DNA of 64,000 bases from the NCBI RefSeq assembly GCF_032062135.1, contig NC_092864.1, forward strand, positions 21,377,073 to 21,441,072, given 5' to 3'. Origin of the DNA: Pyxicephalus adspersus. Taxonomy: Eukaryota; Chordata; Amphibia; Anura; Pyxicephalidae. A program made the position numbers and the translations under genes. Of this stretch, positions 23,045 through 34,093 are shown piece after piece. Under the pieces are notes generated by a model. The model saw only the letters and a list, made by a program, of their open reading frames with translations. It was not told the DNA's origin and searched no databases. The first letter of the stretch is position 1, and each line of letters starts with the position of its first letter.

Positions 23045-23976
23045 NNNNNNNNNNNNNNNNNNNNNNNNNNNNNNNNNNNNNNNNNNNNNNNNNNNNNNNN
23101 NNNNNNNNNNNNNNNNNNNNNNNNNNNNNNNNNNNNNNNNNNNNNNNNNNNNNNNNNNNNNNNNNNNNNNNNNNNNNNNNNNNNNNNNNNNNNNNNNNNN
23201 NNNNNNNNNNNNNNNNNNNNNNNNNNNNNNNNNNNNNNNNNNNNNNNNNNNNNNNNNNNNNNNNNNNNNNNNNNNNNNNNNNNNNNNNNNNNNNNNNNNN
23301 NNNNNNNNNNNNNNNNNNNNNNNNNNNNNNNNNNNNNNNNNNNNNNNNNNNNNNNNNNNNNNNNNNNNNNNNNNNNNNNNNNNNNNNNNNNNNNNNNNNN
23401 NNNNNNNNNNNNNNNNNNNNNNNNNNNNNNNNNNNNNNNNNNNNNNNNNNNNNNNNNNNNNNNNNNNNNNNNNNNNNNNNNNNNNNNNNNNNNNNNNNNN
23501 NNNNNNNNNNNNNNNNNNNNNNNNNNNNNNNNNNNNNNNNNNNNNNNNNNNNNNNNNNNNNNNNNNNNNNNNNNNNNNNNNNNNNNNNNNNNNNNNNNNN
23601 NNNNNNNNNNNNNNNNNNNNNNNNNNNNNNNNNNNNNNNNNNNNNNNNNNNNNNNNNNNNNNNNNNNNNNNNNNNNNNNNNNNNNNNNNNNNNNNNNNNN
23701 NNNNNNNNNNNNNNNNNNNNNNNNNNNNNNNNNNNNNNNNNNNNNNNNNNNNNNNNNNNNNNNNNNNNNNNNNNNNNNNNNNNNNNNNNNNNNNNNNNNN
23801 NNNNNNNNNNNNNNNNNNNNNNNNNNNNNNNNNNNNNNNNNNNNNNNNNNNNNNNNNNNNNNNNNNNNNNNNNNNNNNNNNNNNNNNNNNNNNNNNNNNN
23901 NNNNNNNNNNNNNNNNNNNNNNNNNNNNNNNNNNNNNNNNNNNNNNNNNNNNNNNNNNNNNNNNNNNNNNNNNNNN
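23045..23976. other. Assembly gap, 932 N
   Basis: Unknown bases. The long open frames reported across it are meaningless. Confidence 0.99.
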
Positions 23977-26502
23977 TAAGCATTTAGAGGGTAATTGTGT
24001 AACTTTTGGGTAAGGAGAAATAATCAGTTTATGAAATCTGTGTCCAAAAGGCAGTTAGTGTAGAGGTTAAAGGGCTAGATATTATTATTGCCTATGGTCT
24101 CTGTGCATCTGACTTCTTCACATTATTGACTTATCATTCCTTGCTTTTCACTGTGTCTCCATATGGAAATGGCCTTAGTGGAGGTAGATTTTTCAGGGTA
24201 TTAACACTTTTAGAATTTCCCTATAACTTGGCAAAATTATACTATTTGAGTTCTGTTCCTTTTTAAGGTTTTAGCGTGGCACTGAATATATTGGTGATAC
24301 ATACATGACATGGTATAACTGCTGATAAAACAGAACTACCCTCATTCTTGTTGTTTGACAATACTACTTTACCTTACTGTGATTACAAGGTTGATTGTAG
24401 TTAATCCAATTGTTAAGGTAATATCCTTTAGATGTTTATTGACTTTGACCCATTCAACTTCCAGATTGTTCGTCTCAGCTACACTAAACTCAACAGTTTG
24501 GTTAAAAACTAGATCAGTAAGCTCCATGAACATAAAAAAAGCCCTGTTCATAAGTCTTCCAAACAACAATATACTATTACAAGAGCAATAATCTCCCAGT
24601 ACAAACGCAATCTTCCTAGAAATTATACACTATAAACCCCAGGTGTTTAATTATGTTCTAGGATTCCATTCACTCATCTAAGCCAAATCCCTGTAGAGCT
24701 GATTCTTGCTTATTACAATGTTTTCGTTTAAGCTACACAGTAAGTAAGGTATCCCGGGAGAATTTAGACCTAATGATTTTTTGGGGGAAATAAAGGAGTT
24801 CACCATACAATAAAATACTCATCTTTACATTAAATGGAAAAATTATTGTTCCGTATTTATAGTTATAGACTAAATTTATTTTAAAAATTTGCGATTGCAA
24901 AAAATAATGTGGTCTACGAAATGGACATAACTTTGCACAGGTATAGCTTCGTAAAGGCAAGGTATCTTGTGAACTGTCAACACTGAAAGTTAGGAGTTCA
25001 ACATCTCCTAAACGAAATGGCACACATTCCCAAAAACTTATACAGGGAATGTTGCAGGAATACAGATGTCCAAAGGAATAGATCTGGAGAATAACTGGAA
25101 CCTGTCAATATTCAGGCCAAATCATTGTATCCGTCAGATGTAGTCAGCAAAGTCATTTTGCATATGGGCTGTCCTGGGATATGAAATCTAAGGAGGTGTT
25201 TAGAATTTTCTTGATAGAATATAGGTTCAAACAGTTAACAACTGCAGATTTAAGACCCATCAAATGGTTGGATAAACCCAGGAGAACCACAGGATAAATA
25301 GTAACCAGGGACGTGTAATCAAGTAGGTCAAAATGGAAATCACATATGATCAGGACAATACTGAGCAAGATAGGAGCTAAAAATTAGACTAGGAAAAACT
25401 GCAAAAAACACATGCACCACACCAGTTAAGTAAATGAAAAGATCAACCAAGCTAGTAAAATCTTCAGTAGTGCAGGCAACTCTAAAAGGTTAGTTACATT
25501 TTTTCCAGCAGCAAAAAATAAAAACTTGGACTTCACGTTCACTTTAACTAAATAGCAAATGTAAAGATTTTAAAACCACATGATGTATTTACTAGCTTAT
25601 TCCAGTCTACTATAATTTATTTTCTTTCCCAAGACACCCATAAAGTATACAATAAATCTTAACCGAACATGAACAATATTGGGTCCAGCAATAGCTCACC
25701 ACTACAGATGATATTACGTTAGGTCTCCTGAACAGAAATATATTCAGACTCTCAATAAAACAAAAGTGCTTATACTGTATTTAAATTAACTTCTTTTACA
25801 TCAATCAAGTCTACAAGGATAAATAACAAGCAGCCGTTATTGACAATGTCCAGCCAGATGGTGCAGCAATTGAGTGGATAGAGCAGAAAGCTATGTAGCA
25901 AAATCTATCAGTCCAATGTAATATTGGAAAAGCTATCAACTGGTTCCTTCTAGAGATACTGGACGGCCTTCCATGTCCTTCCTCCATCTTCAGACACCAA
26001 GTGGTAATCAATGGCAATACCAATAAATAATCTTAAGTTAAAAATATGTCAAAGCAAGATGGACAGTTTAGACTCTCTATACATGAGACTTCTAAATCAT
26101 ACAGTCAAAAATGTAAATGAGGAGCCAAGACAGGACACAAATCAATTCTACAGAGACTGCAAAGGTAGTTAGTTTTCTTACAGGAGATCTCAGTTGCTCA
26201 GTGTCAGCTCAAAACCAGAAGATTTTAACAATTTCATTGCTAGTTTCTTCATATGCCTACTCATATGGTGCTTACAGACCAATGAACTGCACACAATGAA
26301 CTTGGAAACCACCAACCATTTTTCTTCAAGTTCTGTTGCTTTGAATGTCCAAATTAATTATTGAATGTTTATTAAAATGATTTCTTTAAAAATGCAACTT
26401 CAAGAGCTAAAAGGATCAATGTCACTAGGGTAATAAATCATAAATTCTATCTTGAAGCTTGAAAAAATTGTACATATGTGTAAAACAAATATATAAATAA
26501 AT

Positions 26503-26533
<31 letters not shown>
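23977..26533. other. Intergenic stretch, no gene seen
   Basis: A tRNA-like A-box word (TAGTGTAGAGGTTAAAGGG) near 24056 could be the head of a degenerate SINE, but no B box follows. An (AT)n microsatellite begins near 26500. No coding feature is supported. Confidence 0.45.

Positions 26534-26537
<4 letters not shown>
26500..26537. repeat. (AT)n microsatellite, left part
   Basis: Alternating TATA run immediately before the solo LTR. The run resumes right after the LTR at 27169-27200, so the LTR inserted into one AT microsatellite. Confidence 0.85.
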
Positions 26538-26539
<2 letters not shown>

Positions 26540-27165
26540 TGATTGTGACACCAAGGCAGGATTGGAAGTGGAAGGGAGATATATTTGCCCAGGATTCCTC
26601 TTTTATATGAGATATATTTGCCCAAGATTCCTGTGTGAAGTAGCAGGTGGAAGACTCTCACCTGTGAGATAATTAATGATGAAGCACTAAGGGTGGGGAT
26701 ATAACATAGAGCCAGGAGCTTAGTCAGTAGCTTGGCTTGGAGAGACACAGACAGGGGTCTGTGTGAGAGTTCAGCTTGGTTTGGAGACACAGACAGGGGT
26801 CTATGTGAGAGTTCAGCTCTGTTTGGAGACACAGACAGGGGTCTGTGTGAGTTCAGCTCTCTGCCTGGGGATACAGAAAGATGGTCTGTGTGAATGAACT
26901 CAAACCTGAGTAAAAGGTTGCTGAAAGCTTTGTTTTGAGCTGACAGGGAGAAGCCCTCCAGCTCATAGACAGGAACTTTGGATGTATAGTAAGTGCCGGG
27001 CAGGCGAGGTATTCTTTTGCTATTTTTGTTATTTTATCTGCAACCTTCAAATGAACCTGACTACAAGTCAGCTTAACACTTATACCTCAGTGTGTGATCT
27101 GAATTGGATGAACCAGACAAGTGCCCTTTGACCCCAGGCAAAGGCGATCCTGAGCTTAACCCCTC

Positions 27166-27168
<3 letters not shown>
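26538..27168 (+). mobile_element. Solo LTR with internal minisatellite, copy 2
   Basis: Same family as 7010-7692, opposite orientation. Begins TGTGATTGTGACACC and ends CTTAACCCCTCACA (TG...CA). The true start could be the inner TGTGACACC at 26544. It sits inside an (AT)n tract, so ATAT on both sides fits a target duplication but cannot be proved. It carries about three units with the core GAGACACAGACAGGGGTCTR, fewer than copy 1. The TATA-like GGGGATATAACATAGAGCC is near 26695. The AATAAA of copy 1 is mutated here (CTTCAAATGAACC near 27045). Minus-strand frames at 26425-26832 come from the repeat array. Confidence 0.82.

Positions 27169-27200
<32 letters not shown>
27169..27200. repeat. (AT)n microsatellite, right part
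   Basis: Continuation of the AT tract interrupted by the LTR. Confidence 0.85.
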
Positions 27201-27203
<3 letters not shown>

Positions 27204-27679
27204 TTTACTACTTCACATGTTCAGTGATAAAATAAGTATAAAAAAATTAATTTAGGAAAAACAATTGTTACCCCACCCAAAACATAAAAATACACACTGA
27301 GAAACAAATCCATGAGTGGAGGAAATAAAGGCATACATGCTAACCACAAATTTAAGGGCTAAATAAAATTGTCAACAGTTTTGGCCAACGTTCATAACAG
27401 CCATAGAGGAGAAATATTTGGAGCTGCGAGTTCAAGGTAAGTTGAGTAACAGCAAGACAGCAAAAGTGCTAATTCAGCACACAGATTCAGGAATCAACAG
27501 TTCAAGCCAAGGTCGGTAACAACTGGACAACAAGGGTACAAGGTAGAAGACAGTATGCACAGTCAAGCAAATAGGCAAAAATTACAGAAGGTAGGTAATA
27601 GTCTATTAGCAGATCACAAGGCAAGTTGGTTGTACACAGGAAGGCAAAACAGCAGATTTGGACACAGGTTAACATAAAC
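27201..27679. other. Intergenic stretch, no gene seen
   Basis: No supported feature. Confidence 0.5.
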
Positions 27680-27681
27680 TA

Positions 27682-28014
27682 AAGCTGTGTACACATGTGC
27701 AATTCTTGTCGTTGGAAAGGATCTTTCACGATCCTTTCCAACGACAAAGGACTACACGATGCATGAACGAGTGCTGTACATACAGCCCCGTTCTGCTCTA
27801 TGGAGAGGGGAGGGGGAGAACGACAGAGCGGCACCCTGCTGCGCGCTCTCCCCCTTCCCTTGCATTAGGATCGCTCGTAGTTCATCGTTTGTGGATCCGC
27901 CAGGACTGATCCACGGACGATGAACGACGCCGACTGTACACACGCCAGGTTCTCGCCCGATATCTGCCCGATGCTGATTATCGGGCGAGAAAAATCTGAC
28001 GTGTGTATGCAGCC
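27682..28014. mobile_element. CpG-rich TA-flanked MITE, copy 2
   Basis: Left end AAGCTGTGTACACATGTGC; the reverse complement of the right end reads GGCTGCATACACACGTCAG; TA on both flanks (27680-27681 and 28015-28016). Ends match the element at 1612-2048, but the interior differs, so it is a separate subfamily. It contains a perfect 16-bp stem, GTCGTTGGAAAGGATC with its complement (27708-27745, 6-nt loop). The middle is GC-rich (GAGAGGGGAGGGGGAGAACG). Overlapping frames on both strands are incidental. Confidence 0.8.
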
Positions 28015-28016
28015 TA

Positions 28017-29425
28017 ACTGACAACCACTCAACAATCTCTTCACGTGGTGCTTTGGATTATGTAGAATTGACCATTTTTTCACAGAGCTGTAATCCCCTA
28101 TATTAGCTGTGTTCCCCTATTTTATAGGTGCCCTAGACATTTCATTTACAAGATAATATTTTAGGCCATGTGATAGATTAAAATAAATTTAATGTAATGT
28201 GATATGTCATTTAACACCTCATGTCAAGTTTACTGTACAGCACATAAAGAAACCTCATCTGTACAAATTGGCAAATTGGAAATGAAAAAAAAACTTTAAT
28301 TAGTAAAAATATGCAACATATTTCCAGCTGTGAATGCATTTATTATTAATAGCTATAAATGTTAGCAAAATCCTGAATAAAATTTGTGACAGGTGAGATC
28401 AGCCTAAAGGGCTGTAAGTCAGGTAAAAACCTTTTGAATGCCCATTCCAGGTTCTATAAATAATACCAATATAGAGGTACTACAGAGGCACCTAAGGGGT
28501 ATTCTGGAATATCCAAGTTCTTTAATATAAAATGATCTGAAAATGAAATCCAAGACTACATATGACTGCACTTTTTTAGAAAGGGAATTTGAAATAATGT
28601 GGGCTTGAATATCCTATAAAACATATTACAAGCCATTATGTGACTTCAAAGAATCTTATATTAGGAAATTTGAGAAATTTTGCACATTTAGTAATAAAGA
28701 AGTCTTCCAGGATGAAAGAAAATTGGAGTAATGGTGTTACAACAGCCAAAGCAGTTCATATGCCTGCTATAAGATCTGGCATACAAACATCTTTTTAAAG
28801 TGGAAGTATAGTCTGCTTAGTAAAAATGCTGACAGAAAAGGATTTTCTTGTGAAGATTCTTCTGTCAAACATTTGCCTTCTCCTGGCTTGGAGATACATT
28901 TTTTTCTTGGCACAGAATGGGCTGAGATGAATTAGCTCCTGTCCACATATACAGGGATTACACCATCCATGTCAATGAAGAAGACCAAAGACTCCAAACC
29001 TGGAAGAAGATCATCAAAGATGTCAGCAGCAGTAACAGAGCATGAGGGATATTGCTGCTTTAGCATTGCTGGAGGGGGTGGTTGGTGGCCATAACCCTGG
29101 GTGATGGCAGTGGAGTATACAGACTTGTGCATGGGGTTCACTTTAGTGGTGGCTTCTCCAGAAGCTTTTTACCATATTCATGTTCCCATGCCACTCTGTT
29201 CATATGCTATTATTGACCTGATATGTTGGGCCATCAGGAATGAAGAAAAATACTACCTCGATGTATTACAAAATTTGACCTACTCATATTACCATTCTGC
29301 TCAGTCCTTCAGTAACTATTCATTTTGGATTTATTAAGAAAGATTTTTAACCCGTTAAATTTTTTGTCTGCAATGCCAGCCTTTAATGCATGCCCCTCCA
29401 CCCCATAAAGCAACCTCCCTCATCG
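28017..29425. other. Intergenic stretch, no gene seen
   Basis: The 28920-29335 part carries open frames on both strands (a 69-codon minus frame and a 78-codon plus frame). I recognise no family in either and no splice context. It could be an old transposon gene, but I cannot support that. Confidence 0.4.
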
Positions 29426-29427
29426 TT

Positions 29428-29696
29428 TTTAACATGGCAAACCTTTTAGACAACCCTCAGGTCTTCAGGAAACCTCTTCTATAATTACTGTATCTACAAC
29501 TCACTATATATTAGCATTAGTGGTCATTACGTAGAATACCTCTGATATAAAGAGAAGAACGTCACCCTAACAGATAGCCAAAAAGATCATTGGTTTTACT
29601 TAAACTGGCCTGATTTACTCATTACTCAAGAAAAGAAAACTCTAGAAAACTCTAGAGGAACCCTAGGGTTCAATGAACCCTGGTTGAGAAACACTG
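29428..29696 (-). mobile_element. hAT-like MITE ending CAGTGTTTCTCAACC, copy 1
   Basis: The right end, read on the minus strand, is CAGTGTTTCTCAACCAGGG followed by TTCATTGAACCCTAGGG, the classic hAT-Charlie type terminus. The body shares CACCCTAACAGATAGCCAAAA and GATCATTGG with the copies at 47249 and 54381. The left end is eroded; AACATGGCAAACCTTTTAG near 29430 is the likely remnant. Confidence 0.65.
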
Positions 29697-30803
29697 CATG
29701 GAAGTTTTTCCTTCAAAAAGTACCTCTCATATTGTCCATGCCACTGTTTGCCACCTTAACAGAGAAATCATCTGCTAAAGTATCTTCAGAAATGGACATA
29801 TCTAGCAATGTGCATTTCCTGGTCTTCCCCTGCTCTCCATGGGTCCTCACACTGAACACCCTCTTCATTATACAGTTGTGATATAGGGGCTGGTGGAACA
29901 AACCACTAAAAGCACTGAGGGACCAGGATTCTTACATTCCCATTAGTGGTAGTTTCTAAAGATGCTTCAGAAGTAAAATTAAGTGATCAGCGGCATGGAT
30001 AGCAATGTAGGTAACCATCTAAGGTCGTCTTTACAGATCTGCTTTGGATATTGTTTTATAGACAGATTTACTTTACAGTTATCTCCAGTTTTCATATTCC
30101 ACCATTTATCATGTATATCTCAATTTTCTTACCCTATTTTTTATTTGACTGTTCTCTTATTGTGTATATCATGGAAATAATACACACTGTGCTATCTCCT
30201 TCTAATGAAAGGTTAAGTAATATGGGGAAATTGATTAGAACTCGGGTCAGACACCTTGGAGAAAAGAAAATCTCAGAAATGAATTTCATACTAAAATACC
30301 TAGGCCTCTGTACCCCTCTCTTCATACTTTGTAATAAACACAACTCTCTGAGCTGTTCAATTAACACAGAAAAGAAGTTCCATTAAATTTTTAGTGAGGC
30401 ATTTCATGGTAATTATACATTCCGCAGGCTTTTAGTGTTAACTGGCAAATTGCTGGTGTCAGCAGTGTTGTACTAGTTTTATAATGCTTCAGTAAGAAAA
30501 AAATGAGGAATATTCAATGGTCTGCATACAAAACTGTTTCAAAAGAGACATTGCCTGGCCCCTAATAAATCCAGGGCACTCCACCTGTAAAATGTGCACA
30601 ATGGAATAGTGAACATCAAACTTTATATTTCCTGTTTTTCTTGCTTTTCTTTTGTTTTTTTGCTTTCTTTCGTTTTTTCCATAGGTGTCCTTTCCAAATG
30701 TTAGTACCTGGAGTATTGCTGATTTCCAGGTTGAGAGAAATTCTCTGTCTATGGTCAGTCTATAGGCTTCCTTTACATGTTCTAGCTATAAGTAGAAATT
30801 GTG
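29697..30803. other. Intergenic stretch, no gene seen
   Basis: T-rich TTTTCTTGCTTTTCTTTTG patch near 30630-30680. No supported gene. Confidence 0.5.
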
Positions 30804-31010
30804 GGCCTCCAAGACTGGAGAAGACTGGAGAAAATAGACTATCATGGAAAAATCTGGGTGATTAGGCAAACCCTGAATGGAGTCATTGGCTAGTAGTAGG
30901 CCAATGTCTCCCAAGCTGGACCAGATCCAAACCAGGCTTGCTGGATTTACCAGGTTCTCCAATTATAGTTTCTCTTTTCCAGTCTTGGAGAGCTTTAATA
31001 AATCAGACCC
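30804..31010. mobile_element. Palindromic MITE, diverged subfamily, copy 1
   Basis: CCTCCAAGACTGGAGAAG on the left, CCAGTCTTGGAGAGCTTTAA and TAAATCAGACCC on the right. It shares AAGACTG(G)A.AAGA with AACTATCATRG...ATTTGGGTGATT of the copy at 60255. The terminal TGATTTATTAAAGC is missing on the left. Confidence 0.7.
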
Positions 31011-31029
31011 TGTATATCTGGCCCACAAA

Positions 31030-31150
31030 AGGACAGTTAAGGTCATTTCAGACTTGAAGCTGACCAAAGCGTTCTACTGTAGGCTCAACCACACTCCCAA
31101 CCACTCCCATTCAAGTCAATGGGAAAAGTCTGAACCATTTTATACATAGT
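31030..31150 (+). repeat. Dispersed repeat with CCACTCCCATTCAA core, copy 2
   Basis: AGTTAAGGTCATTTCAGACT ... CTCCCAACCACTCCCATTC. Homologous to the minus-strand copy at 18352-18545. No coding potential. Confidence 0.5.
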
Positions 31151-31499
31151 GTTGCACCTAGCTTCAGTTAATTACAATATGGTTCCTGCAAGAGATAATT
31201 CACCTTTGGCTGCACAGTTGATTTGCCTTCTCTGGATGAAGAACTGTACCACAGCCACAAGGGCAACATGTGCAAACCCATAAATATTTGATGACGTTTG
31301 CCTGGGTACAAAGCAGCAGTTTGGCTATACAGTTTTCCCCCATAAGTGTGCAAGCGGCCTTACTCCCTTTGGAGTACATAAACTTTTACTACAATGACCC
31401 CCCCTCATAAGAAGTATTAGCTGCAGACACTGGGGCATTTGGTTAAAGCCCTGGGGTAATTGCCTCAAGAGCCATGGCCTAGCAATGCCCTGCAAAACT
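31151..31499. other. Intergenic stretch, no gene seen
   Basis: No supported feature. Confidence 0.5.
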
Positions 31500-31568
31500 A
31501 GCTAGCCTAACAAACTTCCAGTCAATGCAACCCCTGCATGCATTGACCTAAAACTTGTTAGGCTAGCT
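31500..31568. repeat. 69-nt imperfect hairpin
   Basis: Two 30-nt arms, AGCTAGCCTAACAAACTTCC... and ...AACTTGTTAGGCTAGCT, match at 25 of 30 positions around a 9-nt loop. The first 14 bp pair perfectly. Flanks extend the stem weakly (GCAAAACT against ATTTTTGTGC). Either a tiny MITE or a pre-miRNA-like fold. Confidence 0.65.
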
Positions 31569-33775
31569 ATTTTTGTGCAAATGGGTGAGTAGTCTGCTTC
31601 TGTGGAATAAAATGGGGGATGCCAATAGGTTGCAGAGGTTTTTTTAATATGTCAAAACTTTAGGTGAATAAGAAAAAAATGTGCATATCTAATTTTGATT
31701 ATTTTATTGGGACCAGAAAAACACACTTTGAGTACAGAAAGATACAGAAAATATAATATTTAGAAGAGAAGAATACTCTCTCACATCTACCCAAAATTCT
31801 GATAAATCCATGTAAAATAAATATAATTCTTTGTAGCCAGTCCATGCATGGTCCAGTTATCATTACATGCTGCTAATACCACTTGTATTATGTACTCATA
31901 TTAAGCCCTCCATATGGTTCAAACACTGGGTGCTTTCGCAGTTAGACAGAAATCTGATTAACTCGGGCTCCCACAAGAGCATTAGGAATTTGTTTAAACT
32001 CAAAATGTGAAGATTATACTTAAGGGTGGAACCACAATGGTACAGAATGAATAAGCTAAAGCGCAATTATCACAAAAAAGGTAGCTTGTTTATATTAGCA
32101 TATACACTGAGGAACGTGGAGGTGGACGGAGAAGGTCTGTTATAGGAAGATTATTCCTTTATATTGATTCTGGCTCTTATTTAATCTCATAGTGGATGAA
32201 AAATTGAAAATGTTAGACAGAACAGCTTTACTTAATAGAGATTTCAGAATGAAGGAGGTAGCCTATGAAATAATCAGTAGGTGGTAGCATTCTCCGATTT
32301 TCTTTATTAAAATTAATTCTGATACAAGTGAGGCATGCTGGAAGTGCAGTAATCAGGAGGGCTATTACGTATATATGTTAGATTTATTATTTTCAAAGCG
32401 ATGAAAAATCTAGACAAGGAACAGAGGAAAATATTCTTCCAGCTACCGAGGAGAGATTTTCACTTTGGAGAGATCTCCTTTCCAACTTTTGTGTTTGGAC
32501 AGAAAGTGAAGATTAATCTTCATGTAGATGGCAAAGAAAACCCTGACATTTCTACCCGTTCCCTATTCCAATGGAAAAAAAACAAAAAAAAAAAAACTTC
32601 AGATAACTTTAGTTTGTTAAGCAGCATTCTTCAGCACAGTTCCAGAACCCCATATCTGTTTATGGTTTCAACACTTTACACTCCTAAAAGAGAGTACAAA
32701 ATGGTGTCCATCAAGTTCATAATTTAATAAATTAACAAAGCAGTGAACATTTGCATAAACAAAATCTAATAAAAGTATTGGAATCATACTGAGGAGCTAG
32801 TGATTGCTTAGAGAACCCAAGGGCAAATGCATTAGGCCAATATTTGTAGCTCAAAAAGATAACATTTCTAGGGAGAAGATTTGGTGATCCAACAATGTCA
32901 AATGTCTGAGGACCACATTGTAACCTTGGTTATTATCCCATAGTACTTAAATACTGTATAATCTATAAAATATTTGACAGATGATGGTAGACACCTCAAG
33001 TATCACCTCATCTCCTCCAGGACGTCCAAGTAAAGTAAAGATGTCCAGTGGTAGGCATAAAGGAGAGGTCACAAGTTATTTGACAAAGTGCTTGATGACT
33101 ATGTGGTACCAGTGTGGTTTATAAAATATTCACTAGTTTGTAGCTCTGTGATTTTTATTGTTATATTTTATCACTTTTGCAATTGATTCGCTTCCTTTTT
33201 CATTTGATGGCTGTTAACAAGGGAGTGAGTATGGATATTCTGAATTAATCATTTGGTTCACTTATCACTACATTTCAACCATGGGCTTGTAAGTCATTAT
33301 GCAAAGCAATAAATCCAGACCAAGTCAAAAGAATGTAATTTGTTGCTTTCTTTAGGGCATGTCCTAATCATTTAATTACCTGTTGCAGCTTTTCTACTGG
33401 GCATAATACTTTAAACCAATCACACTGAAAAAAGACAGTTGTTGGGTGTTGTAACACCAGCCATGTAGGTGGATAATTTAGGTATATCTATAGATAAACA
33501 TTGGTTTTTGGATATTTTGGATAAAGTGGACTTTTGGACTGTGTATGTTCTGATAAAGAGATTTCTTTTGATAATTGTCCTGGAGATCCAATGGGAATTA
33601 AGAAGAACAATCTACAATGATGGAGAATCATAGATAGATAGGATCCTTAGTGTAAAATTCCCCCTCATTTCCTTTCCCAGACATTACTACCATTTTCTTC
33701 TTACTTCAGAAATGACAATGACCATAAGGGCAAATGGGTAAATTGTTGAAACAGACAGAAGTTTTATATTATATA
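31569..33775. other. Intergenic stretch, no gene seen
   Basis: The 108-codon plus-strand frame 32401-32727 ends in a poly-lysine run made by an A-rich tract (32575-32600). It has no motif and I do not call it. Nothing else is supported. Confidence 0.45.
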
Positions 33776-33777
33776 TA

Positions 33778-34091
33778 CAGGTAGTCCCCGGGTTACATAC
33801 GAGACGGAGACTGTAGGTTTGTTCTTAAGTTGAATGTGTATGTAAGTTAGAACAGGTACATTATTTTATTAAATGCAACTAGGCCAGATGTTTGTCCTAA
33901 CATATTATTAGGCAGCCTGGTGTCATTCTCTGTATAGAATTCTCATTATGAGTTAATCACAAACAAAGCAAAAAGAAACAACTCCCCCTCCCCCCATCAA
34001 GCCTCCATCCTGCACACGAACGAGCAGGGAAGCCCCGTTCATATATAGGACTCATCCGTATGTCGAATGTCCTCAACTCGGGAACTACCTG
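33778..34091. mobile_element. Mariner-type MITE, CAGGTAGTCCCCGGGTTA ends
   Basis: A 314-bp element. Left end CAGGTAGTCCCCGGGTTAC; the reverse complement of the right end reads CAGGTAGTTCCCGAGTTG; TA on both flanks (33776-33777, 34092-34093). TIR sequence and TA duplication fit the Tc1/mariner superfamily, Tigger/pogo-like by the CAGG start (inference). The interior contains GTTCTTAAGTTGAATGTGTA and, near the right end, CATCCGTATGTCGAATGTCC. Non-coding. Confidence 0.85.
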
Positions 34092-34093
34092 TA

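Noticed and set aside
22847..24013. Three open frames of 343-378 codons
   Set aside because: They are almost entirely composed of N from the 932-base gap.
24046..24115. tRNA-like A-box sequence
   Set aside because: No B box or cloverleaf. At most a degenerate SINE head.
28932..29337. Opposed frames that might be a pseudogene
   Set aside because: No recognisable domain, no continuation upstream or downstream.
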